Positions 1 to 5,070 of a DNA stretch of 5,070 nucleotides are shown one piece after another (positions within the stretch are counted from its first letter, which is position 1; every line of letters starts with the position of its first letter). The DNA is taken from the NCBI GenBank assembly GCA_016650435.1, contig JAENVT010000608.1, positions 1 to 5,070 on the forward strand, read 5' to 3'. The position numbers and the translations under genes are program-made. Source of the stretch: Ilumatobacteraceae bacterium. Lineage in GTDB: Bacteria > Actinomycetota > Acidimicrobiia > Acidimicrobiales > Ilumatobacteraceae. The notes beneath the pieces are model-generated. The model was not told the DNA's origin. It saw nothing but the letters and a program-made list of their open reading frames with translations, and did no database searches.

Positions 1-336
1 AAGTGCTTCGGCGATCGCCGGCACAAGCGATCGCTCGACGACGTGCCACACCGCGATGGGGAGACGAAAGGCACCGGCCCGGCGGGCGAGCGTCCCGGTT
101 GCCTCCTCGGCCAGGATCTGGAGTTGATCGACGCCCGCTCGCACGGCCCACGCGAGAGCCGGGCCGAGACCGCGGGCCTGCCGTTGGTCGAGCAACACCC
201 AACCAGTGCCTCCGTCGAGTGCCGCCGCTCCCAGCGCGAACGCCACTGACTGCAGGTCACCAGCAACGCCGTGATCTCGGGCCAGCGCAGCGAGCTTCAT
301 CGCCAGCAGACGACCGCGGCGTGATTCGTCGACCAT
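1..336 (-). CDS. Unrecognised protein, N-terminal part only (runs off left edge)
   Basis: A reading frame opens at an ATG (334-336) and stays open for 112 codons to the first base of the window, so only the N-terminus is seen. It begins MVDESRRGRLLAMKLAALA and is rich in Ala, Leu, Arg and Gly. It looks soluble and helical, with segments such as LLDQRQARGLGPALAWAV and FRLPIAVWHVVERSLVPAI; I see no signal peptide or clear membrane helix. I do not recognise the family and assign no function. The start is uncertain: an in-frame GTG at 358-360, eight codons upstream, is preceded by GAGG with 5-base spacing, whereas the ATG has no convincing Shine-Dalgarno. The gap to the DUF1501 stop is 45 bases (ATG) or 21 bases (GTG), with no hairpin seen between, so co-transcription is plausible. 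Absence of stops over 112 codons and actinobacterial-style codon use support a real gene. Confidence 0.6.
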   Translation of the reverse strand, partial: MVDESRRGRLLAMKLAALARDHGVAGDLQSVAFALGAAALDGGTGWVLLDQRQARGLGPALAWAVRAGVDQLQILAEEATGTLARRAGAFRLPIAVWHVVERSLVPAIAEAL

Positions 337-381
337 CGGTTGCCACGTTACCGATTGCACCCGAACCTCGGGCGGAGCACC

Positions 382-2880
382 TCAGTCCGTGAAGTAGCCA
401 ACGACGTCGGCGACCAGGTCGACGGTGCCGCCGTTGTTGAACATCATCACGGTGCCCTCCGGACCCAGTCGGGCGAGCACCATGTTGGGGATCACCTGTC
501 CGCCCGAGACATTCAGGTTGGATGCCATCGGGCGCTCGCTGCCACCCGGGTAGACCGTGATGAACGTGTTCGCGGTGGGTGCGACAGCGGTGACGTTCAG
601 CATCACACCGCTCACGCCATCCGACGGAATGCCCACCTGCCCGAGCAGCGTGAGCTTCAGCGGTGTCTGCCCAACGGGCGCGAGGGGTGCGCCGAAACCG
701 TCGCGGGTATCGAGCACTCGCCTGGGGCTCAGCGCAACGTACCGACCACTGGCATCGCCGTCGAAGCACCCGAGCACGTCGACGACGACATCAGTCGAGC
801 CGGTGTTGTTGTAGATGCTGACCATGCCGTTGGCCCCGACTCTGGCGAGCACCATGTTGGGCACGGTTTGGCCGGGCACCATGTTGACGCTCGAAGCGAA
901 CGGTCGAGGCTCGCCGGACGGCCACACCGTCAGGTAGCTGCCCGCCGTCGGCCCGGTGACCGTGACGTTGAGGGCCACTGCCTCCGGGTTGTCGGTCACC
1001 CCGCCGCGACCAGCAACTGGCAGGTCGAGGGTTTGCCCGGCGCCGAGCTGGCCGATCCCCTCGCGTGTGTCGAGCAGTCGGAACGGCGCCAGTGGCGCCA
1101 TGCCAACCGACGTGCCGTCGCGGAAGTACCCGACGACATCGGCCAGCAGATGGACCGTGCCGGAGTTGTTGAAGAAGTTGACATCGCCTGCGGTGCCGAG
1201 ACGGATGATGGCCAGGTTCGGTACTGCCATACCGGGCACCGGGTTGAGGTTCGAGGTGGTCGGTCGCGGCTGGCCACCGGGCCACGCCGTGACGAACGTG
1301 CCCATCGTCGCGTCGACGGCGGTGAGGTTGATGGCAACGGCCACTGCGTTGGCCGGCACGCCGAACTGACCGCGAATCGGGAACCCCCACGCCTCGCCGG
1401 CCTTGAGGGGTCCGTGGCGACCGCCGGTGCCATCGCGGGTGTCGAACAGTCGCAACGGGTTCATCGAGACGAACTCGGTCGGGCCGGACGGTGGTGAGAT
1501 CAACGGCGGGATACCGCCACTCGGTGGCGGATCCCCTGGACCGGTCTGGAAGAAGCCGAGGTTCTGGTACTGCCCGTTGAGGATCGTCGATGCGCCGCCA
1601 CCCATCCATCCGTCGATCACGGTGCCGAGCACGTGACGGAAATCGGTGGTCATGTCGAAGCGGTCCCACTGGTTGTCGATGGTGTCGAACGTCGATGGCT
1701 GGCCGTAGTGCCCACCCTTGACGTTGGGCCCGATGACGAACTGCACGTTGGCCGTGCCGTGATCGGTTCCGGCCGAGTCGTTGGAGTAGGGCGTGCGGCC
1801 GAACTCCGACATCGTCACGACGGTCACCCGGCTGTAGTAGGCGGGGTCGAGCGTCGAGAAGAACGTCGCCAAGCCGGTATCGAGTTGGGTCAAGAGGTCG
1901 GCATGATCCGTCGGCTGACTATCGTGAGTGTCGAAACCATCGAGGGGCACGTCGAGCAGGCGAAAACCGAGGTTGGCGTTGACCAGGCGAGCAGCCACCG
2001 TCATCTTCTGCACGAAGTCGTCGCCGGTAGGCACCGGCGAGTACACCGGCGCGACGTCTTTGGCCAGATCGAGTTGCGTCTTCACAACGCTGGCGAACAT
2101 GTCCTGCCACTGGCCACGCCCCGACGCACTCGCCGATAGGGCGCGCAGCCCGTTGAACATCCGAACGTCCGAAGCATCGGTGCCGGTTCCGAACATGCCA
2201 GAACCGTTCTGAGGCACGGCGACAGCACGGCGGACCGCACCGATCAGATGCAAGGGCACCGATGAGCCGATCGTCGCGGCCATCAGGTCAGCCGTCGCCG
2301 CAGGCTGGCCATCGAGCCAACGGCCGACCCAGCCGGTACCGGCTGCGCCGACACCGAACTTGGCAGCCATCCAAATGGCCATCGATGTGAAGTGCGAGAG
2401 GTCAGGGTTCGGATAGCCCACACCGTGGACAATCGCAAGTTGCCCGGCGTCCCAGAGTCGCTTGGTGTAGTTGAGGCTCGGGTGCAATCCGAACGTCCCG
2501 TCGAGCGGCAGGACCGAGCCGGCGGGGATCGCGAGATTGCCGTACGCCGGCCCACGAATGTCGTAGTACTTGCCGTTGGTGTACGGGACGACGGTGTTCA
2601 ATCCGTCGTTGCCGCCGTACAGGATGATGTTGACGACGATTCCGTCGTGTGCGCCGACCGGCGTGGCGGCGAAGGCTTCGGGCGTATCGAAGCCGAGATG
2701 ACCGAGCCCGAAGCGATCCGGGCCAAGGCTTCCGAGAGCGGCGCCGCCCAGCACGCCGCCACCGATTGCCTGCAGGAACTTGCGCCGCGTCCAGCCATTG
2801 GGTCCGAGAACGTCACCGAGGTGGTCTTCCTGCGACAGCAATCGACGTGCGTCGGCTGTGGAGATATCGGGATCGAACAT
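382..2880 (-). CDS. Tat-exported DUF1501 protein with three C-terminal repeats
   Basis: About 832 residues (numbering from the ATG at 2878-2880). The N-terminus has a twin-arginine signal, TRRKFLQ with the Arg pair at residues 32-33, then a Gly/Ala/Leu-rich stretch and a possible AFA-A cleavage site near residue 71, so Tat export is predicted. The DUF1501 domain (Pfam PF07394, alkaline-phosphatase-like superfamily) spans roughly 80-430. Visible hallmarks are YGGNDGLNTVVPY (about 88-100), GFDTHDSQ (about 315-322), MSEFGRTPYSND (about 357-368), GTDHG (about 371-375) and the closing DFRHVLGTVIDGWMG (about 413-427). A Pro/Gly-rich linker (about 442-470) leads to three repeats of 115-124 residues. 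DUF1501 proteins are usually about 400-500 residues, so the tail is an addition. No LPXTG signal or C-terminal membrane helix is seen. Function is unknown; the fold suggests a metal-dependent hydrolase or degenerate relative, and the tail suggests surface attachment or binding. An ATG two codons upstream (2884-2886) abuts the Shine-Dalgarno and is less likely. Confidence 0.92.
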   Translation of the reverse strand: MFDPDISTADARRLLSQEDHLGDVLGPNGWTRRKFLQAIGGGVLGGAALGSLGPDRFGLGHLGFDTPEAFAATPVGAHDGIVVNIILYGGNDGLNTVVPYTNGKYYDIRGPAYGNLAIPAGSVLPLDGTFGLHPSLNYTKRLWDAGQLAIVHGVGYPNPDLSHFTSMAIWMAAKFGVGAAGTGWVGRWLDGQPAATADLMAATIGSSVPLHLIGAVRRAVAVPQNGSGMFGTGTDASDVRMFNGLRALSASASGRGQWQDMFASVVKTQLDLAKDVAPVYSPVPTGDDFVQKMTVAARLVNANLGFRLLDVPLDGFDTHDSQPTDHADLLTQLDTGLATFFSTLDPAYYSRVTVVTMSEFGRTPYSNDSAGTDHGTANVQFVIGPNVKGGHYGQPSTFDTIDNQWDRFDMTTDFRHVLGTVIDGWMGGGASTILNGQYQNLGFFQTGPGDPPPSGGIPPLISPPSGPTEFVSMNPLRLFDTRDGTGGRHGPLKAGEAWGFPIRGQFGVPANAVAVAINLTAVDATMGTFVTAWPGGQPRPTTSNLNPVPGMAVPNLAIIRLGTAGDVNFFNNSGTVHLLADVVGYFRDGTSVGMAPLAPFRLLDTREGIGQLGAGQTLDLPVAGRGGVTDNPEAVALNVTVTGPTAGSYLTVWPSGEPRPFASSVNMVPGQTVPNMVLARVGANGMVSIYNNTGSTDVVVDVLGCFDGDASGRYVALSPRRVLDTRDGFGAPLAPVGQTPLKLTLLGQVGIPSDGVSGVMLNVTAVAPTANTFITVYPGGSERPMASNLNVSGGQVIPNMVLARLGPEGTVMMFNNGGTVDLVADVVGYFTD
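385..1461 (-). repeat. Three tandem protein repeats in the DUF1501 tail
   Basis: Three consecutive modules encode the C-terminus: repeat 1 at about 1090-1461, repeat 2 at about 730-1089 and repeat 3 at about 385-729. They align by a leading LDTR/FDTR block (FDTRDG, LDTREG, LDTRDG, spaced 124 and 120 residues). A middle block follows with N-L/V-T, then T-V/A-W/Y-P-G/S-G..RP and S-N/S-L/V-N. The closing block has V/I-PN, R-L/V-G, F/Y-NN and ending DVVGYF. Repeat 2 ends GCF where the other two end GYF. Similar modules occur in many secreted actinobacterial proteins, but I know of no defined function. At DNA level the copies are diverged, apart from one identical 18-base run in repeats 2 and 3 (472-489 and 844-861). 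Confidence 0.85.
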
Positions 2881-2886
2881 CGTCAT

Positions 2887-2892
2887 CTCCTC
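2887..2892 (-). promoter_or_regulatory. Shine-Dalgarno GAGGAG deciding the DUF1501 start
   Basis: On the minus strand GAGGAG overlaps the TGA stop of the DUF1800 gene (2891-2893). It sits directly against the ATG at 2884-2886 but six bases before the ATG at 2878-2880, which is the normal distance. This favours the downstream ATG (protein beginning MFDPDIST). The overlap with the upstream stop codon suggests that translation of the two genes is coupled. Confidence 0.7.
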
Positions 2893-4213
2893 AGGCCATG
2901 TGAAATTCGGGTGCGAGCATCGTCATGGTCAGCAAGTTCGTGGGTGCCGCCCAGTTTCTCCACGACGTCGCGTTGCGCTCCGCCTGGTGGGCCGAGATCA
3001 GCGCGTTGCGCGTTGCCGTCGACAGCGGAGTGATACCGAAGAACCCCGCCACGAAGTCGACAGCGTCGGGAACCGTCTTGTCGTAGATCACATTGCCATC
3101 GGCAAATGGTCGCCCCGTGTTCCGTAGCCACCATGTCATGGAGCGGGCGAAGTCGGCGCGGCCGCCGATAGCGCTGGTGTTGAGCCAGTACGCGTTCGGT
3201 TTCCAACCGGCGACATTCGGTGGTTGATACATCTGTTGACCGGCCGAGTCGGCACGCCACGAGATGCCGAGCTCCTCGGGATCGATTCCGGTGTAGTAAC
3301 ACAACGCGACGATGAACTCGATCGGCGTGCGCACCAGGCCCTGCTTGGCCGTGACGGAGTAGAACTCGGGCCGATTGAGCATGAGCCGCACCAGGTTGGT
3401 CAGATCCATGTCGGCTGCGAACCCTGGTGCAAGCGCGTCGAGCACGGCCGTCGGAGGTGTCGGGTGGGCCAGGAACTCCCACAGCTTCTTCGTGATGTAA
3501 CGCGCCGCGATCTGCTTCTTTGCCGCGTTGGTCACGAGGATTTCGGTGATGATCTCCGGCCCGTCCCAGGCCTTGGTCGTTCCGAAGAACAACTTCGATC
3601 CGTAGTCGTGGCGAGTGGTCTTGAACTGGTACACGTACTCGGGCCAGTCGGCGTTGTGCCCGGTCCAGGCCCTCGCTGCCGCCTCGACGTCGGCCTCGGT
3701 GTAGTTACCGACACCGAGCGTGAACAGCTCCATCAGTTCGCGTGCGAAGTTCTGGTTGGGCGACCCCTTCACGTTCTGCGCATTGGAGAGGTACACCAGC
3801 ATCGCCCGATCGATGGCCATCTTCTGCGTCAAGGTGTGAAAGTTGCCGAGGGCGTTCTCGCGATACATCTGAAGCTGCTGCATCATGTGGAAGCCCTTGC
3901 CGACGTCCCACCAGGCGCTGACGAAATGACCATGCCAGAACAGCGTCATCTTCTCCTGGAACGGGCGCGGCTTTTGCACCATGTTGTTGATCCAGAAGGA
4001 GCACGCGTCGACGTACTGGTTCCACCCGTTCGATGTGTCTTCGGACTGGAAGTAAGCCGGCAGCGCTGGATTGCCGTTGGCGGAGATGTTGATGATGTCG
4101 TCGACGACCGCGGCAAGTGTCGGCAGGGTCTTCAGATACGCAAGGCGGCTGGGCCGAACGACAAATTCTGTTCGCCGCAGCAGGTGGGCGAGGTCGTCGT
4201 CTGGTACGGCCAC
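2891..4213 (-). CDS. DUF1800 family protein
   Basis: A 440-residue protein that matches DUF1800 (Pfam PF08811) over nearly its whole length. Recognisable landmarks in order are HLLRRTEF (10-17) at the very N-terminus, FWHGHF (92-97), NFARELMELFTLG (155-167), YTEADVEAAARAWTG (171-185), HDYGSKLFFG (202-211), VRTPIEF (294-300), GQQMYQPPNVAGW (325-337) and a C-terminal LLTMTMLAPEFHMA. The biochemical activity of the family is unsettled. No signal peptide or membrane segment is visible, although its DUF1501 partner has a Tat signal. The start is GTG: an in-frame TGA lies at 4226-4228, no other start lies between, and GAAGGAG is seven bases upstream, so the N-terminus is firmly fixed. Its stop is ten bases before the DUF1501 start and overlaps that gene's ribosome binding site, so the two form an operon. 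The length is at the short end for the family, consistent with the absence of a leader. Confidence 0.93.
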   Translation of the reverse strand: MAVPDDDLAHLLRRTEFVVRPSRLAYLKTLPTLAAVVDDIINISANGNPALPAYFQSEDTSNGWNQYVDACSFWINNMVQKPRPFQEKMTLFWHGHFVSAWWDVGKGFHMMQQLQMYRENALGNFHTLTQKMAIDRAMLVYLSNAQNVKGSPNQNFARELMELFTLGVGNYTEADVEAAARAWTGHNADWPEYVYQFKTTRHDYGSKLFFGTTKAWDGPEIITEILVTNAAKKQIAARYITKKLWEFLAHPTPPTAVLDALAPGFAADMDLTNLVRLMLNRPEFYSVTAKQGLVRTPIEFIVALCYYTGIDPEELGISWRADSAGQQMYQPPNVAGWKPNAYWLNTSAIGGRADFARSMTWWLRNTGRPFADGNVIYDKTVPDAVDFVAGFFGITPLSTATRNALISAHQAERNATSWRNWAAPTNLLTMTMLAPEFHMA

Positions 4214-4220
4214 GCAATCA

Positions 4221-4227
4221 CTCCTTC
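4221..4227 (-). promoter_or_regulatory. Shine-Dalgarno GAAGGAG for the GTG start of DUF1800
   Basis: GAAGGAG on the minus strand ends seven bases before the GTG at 4211-4213. With the in-frame stop at 4226-4228, it makes the GTG the only reasonable start. The 103 bases between this gene and the upstream hairpin must hold the operon's promoter if it has its own, but I could not identify convincing -35 and -10 boxes. Confidence 0.7.
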
Positions 4228-4316
4228 ACTCGATGCCCGCTGTCTCATCGGCCCATTCAAGCCGCGCCTTGAGCGCTGGTCCGTCATGGTGCTGTAACAC
4301 TAGAAGGTACGGAACG

Positions 4317-4351
4317 CGAAACGACCCGGTCGCTCGGACCGGGTCGTTTCG
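4317..4351 (-). terminator. Hairpin terminator downstream of rpmE
   Basis: A perfect 15-bp inverted repeat: the arm CGAAACGACCCGGTC (4317-4331) pairs with GACCGGGTCGTTTCG (4337-4351) around a 5-base loop. It begins 14 bases after the rpmE stop codon. The stem core is GC-rich, and each strand ends its 3' arm with TTTCG, so there is only a short T run inside the stem and no long U tract after it. It fits an intrinsic terminator of the rpmE transcript, separating it from the DUF1800-DUF1501 unit, and being symmetric it could act on either strand. Confidence 0.8.
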
Positions 4352-4365
4352 GCAGTTCTTGCGAG

Positions 4366-4578
4366 TTACTTGCTCTTGCGCTCGCCGTAGCGCTTGTTGA
4401 AGCGCTCGACGCGGCCACCGGTATCGACCAGCTTCTGCTTGCCGGTGAAGAAGGGGTGGCACTCGTTGCACAGTTCGACCTTCAGGTCACCCGCTCGGGT
4501 GGAGCGGGTGATGAAAGTGTTGCCGCAACTGCAGCGCACCGTGGTGTCGTTGTACGTGGGATGGGTATCGGTCTTCAT
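4366..4578 (-). CDS. rpmE: 50S ribosomal protein bL31, zinc-binding form
   Basis: A 70-residue protein with the full bL31 pattern. It has MKTDTHPTY at the N-terminus, a zinc site formed by Cys16 and Cys18 (CSCG) with Cys37 and Cys40 (CNECHPF), then [23 protein letters not shown], in which the HPF(F/Y)TGKQ and GRV..F..RYG motifs are diagnostic. bL31 is a small protein of the large subunit that helps bridge it to the 30S head. The four cysteines mark the zinc-binding version, not the zinc-free paralogue (C-minus) that some bacteria make when zinc is scarce. The ATG start has GGAGAG four bases upstream (4583-4588). It lies downstream of rho, an order known in actinobacteria, and is followed by a strong hairpin terminator. 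The next gene is a DUF1800 gene, not prfA, which follows rpmE in mycobacteria. Confidence 0.97.
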   Translation of the reverse strand: MKTDTHPTYNDTTVRCSCGNTFITRSTRAGDLKVELCNECHPFFTGKQKLVDTGGRVERFNKRYGERKSK

Positions 4579-4588
4579 AGTTCTCTCC

Positions 4589-4732
4589 GTCGAAATCGTT
4601 CATGAGTGTACCGGTCCGAACCCCCTGAACACGAGCCATTTAGGCTCGCACGGCCCGTGCGATGAGCGATGAGCCGAACCCCTCCGCACATCTCTCATCG
4701 CGAGACAGGCCCAGCCCGGACGAGCCCGCCAC
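4589..4732 (-). promoter_or_regulatory. rho-rpmE intergenic region with small hairpins, candidate rpmE leader/promoter
   Basis: No gene is seen here. Minus-strand structure includes a 7-bp stem with 3-base loop (4646-4662, TCGCACG arms) and a 6-bp stem with 5-base loop (4632-4648, CGAGCC/GGCTCG). They share bases 4646-4648 and so exclude each other at their full length. CGATGAG occurs twice in tandem (4660-4673), and an inverted copy (CTCATCGC, 4694-4701) could pair with either copy. GGGGTTCGG occurs twice on the minus strand (4674-4682 and 4616-4624), flanking the hairpins. TACACT at 4605-4610 is a weak -10 candidate that would give a start near 4598, but I find no matching -35. None of the hairpins has a U tract, so I do not call a rho terminator. 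L31 leaders that regulate rpmE are described for actinobacteria; whether this is one is inference. Confidence 0.4.
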
Positions 4733-5070
4733 CTACATGGCGGGTTGCTTGCCGATTTCGTTGAGGAACTCGTCGTTGGTGCGGAAGGTGCGCAGGCGGT
4801 CGACCAGCAGTTCGAGGCCGGGGGCAGCGTTGCCGTCGGCGGCGAGGCCGCTGAGAACGCGGCGCAGCTTCCACACCATCTGCAGCTGCTTCCGGTCGAA
4901 GAGCAGCTCTTCGTGCCGTGTGCTGGAGGCGTCGACATCGATGGCCGGATAGATGCGGCGCTCCGACAGCTTGCGGTCGAGGCGAAGCTCCATGTTGCCG
5001 GTGCCCTTGAACTCCTCGAAGATCGCGTCGTCCATTCGGCTGTTGGTCTCGACCAGCGCAGTGGCCAAGA
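4733..5070 (-). CDS. rho: Transcription termination factor Rho, C-terminal part (runs off right edge)
   Basis: The frame enters from the right edge and ends at TAG (4733-4735), giving the last ~112 residues of Rho, the hexameric RNA-dependent ATPase that ends transcription. The frame starts LATALVETNSRMDDAIFEEF, then FKGTGNMELRLDRKLSERR, YPAIDVDASSTRHEELL and a helical tail ending FLNEIGKQPAM. These are the signature sequences of the Rho ATPase C-terminal region. By alignment from memory, the Arg in STRHEELL (about 4916-4918) corresponds to E. coli Arg366, the arginine finger that acts on ATP in the adjacent subunit, and it is present. A TTG codon at 5066-5068 is an internal leucine, not a start; the true start, the RNA-binding N-terminal domain and the Walker motifs lie outside the window. 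The protein looks intact in the part seen. rpmE follows 154 bases downstream. Confidence 0.97.
   Translation of the reverse strand, partial: LATALVETNSRMDDAIFEEFKGTGNMELRLDRKLSERRIYPAIDVDASSTRHEELLFDRKQLQMVWKLRRVLSGLAADGNAAPGLELLVDRLRTFRTNDEFLNEIGKQPAM

Noticed and set aside
3..392. Plus-strand frame of 129 codons at the left edge
   Set aside because: The product is Arg/Pro-rich with no motif, and the opposite strand has a better open frame with a natural start following the operon.
340..1497. Plus-strand open frame of 385 codons opposite the DUF1501 repeats
   Set aside because: It is antisense to a clearly homologous protein, has low-complexity Arg/His/Val/Gly-rich content and no recognisable motif; long antisense frames are common in GC-rich genes.
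4285..4287. ATG upstream of DUF1800 as the start of a small leader peptide
   Set aside because: The frame runs about 50 codons into DUF1800 in the wrong phase, has no good ribosome binding site and no recognisable content.
3224..4297. Plus-strand open frame of 357 codons opposite DUF1800
   Set aside because: It is antisense to a well-supported DUF1800 gene, shows no family motif, and extends only by codon bias.
4293..4302. TAGTGTTACA on the minus strand as a -10 region for the DUF1800 operon
   Set aside because: The match to a -10 is poor, no -35 lies at a proper distance, and the expected -35 position falls within the terminator stem.
4226..4471. Minus-strand frame of 81 codons overlapping rpmE and the terminator
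   Set aside because: It is a shifted-frame shadow of rpmE and reads through the hairpin; its only meaning is that its stop at 4226-4228 fixes the DUF1800 start.
4659..4701. 8-bp stem GCGATGAG/CTCATCGC as a rho terminator
   Set aside because: The loop is 20 bases or more and no T-rich stretch follows on the minus strand, so termination is not supported.
5066..5068. TTG as a start codon for a short 111-residue protein
   Set aside because: The sequence is the continuous C-terminus of Rho cut by the window edge; the TTG matches the internal Leu of the conserved LATALVE segment.

Overview
The window is high-GC chromosomal DNA. Every gene I can support lies on the minus strand, so transcription runs from the right edge to the left. 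The combination of a Rho C-terminus, a zinc-type bL31, GTG starts and a surface protein with repeated 'LDTR...VPN...DVVGYF' modules suggests a high-GC actinobacterium. The repeat style resembles Acidimicrobiia (Ilumatobacter-like) secreted proteins. That placement is inference from recognised style, not from a search.

Right part (about 4317-5070): the last ~112 residues of transcription termination factor Rho enter from the right edge. A 154-base gap follows, with overlapping small inverted repeats that could form an rpmE leader. Then comes rpmE (ribosomal protein bL31, four-cysteine zinc form). A perfect 15-bp hairpin 14 bases past its stop codon closes this housekeeping block.

Middle and left (about 385-4213): a tightly coupled two-gene unit follows. 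The first gene encodes a 440-residue DUF1800 protein with no visible signal peptide. Ten bases beyond its end starts a DUF1501 protein of about 832 residues. It has a twin-arginine signal, an alkaline-phosphatase-superfamily-like DUF1501 domain, a Pro/Gly linker and three C-terminal repeats of 115-124 residues. DUF1800 and DUF1501 genes are often paired in bacterial genomes, with no settled biochemical function. Here the DUF1501 partner looks exported and carries what is probably a surface-attachment or carbohydrate/protein-binding tail.

Left edge: a third minus-strand reading frame starts 20-50 bases after the DUF1501 stop and runs off the window. I do not recognise it. No terminator separates it from DUF1501, so it may belong to the same transcript.

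I see no mobile element, CRISPR array, tRNA or rRNA. The most noteworthy items are the DUF1501-triple-repeat fusion paired with a signal-less DUF1800 partner, and the structured segment upstream of rpmE.
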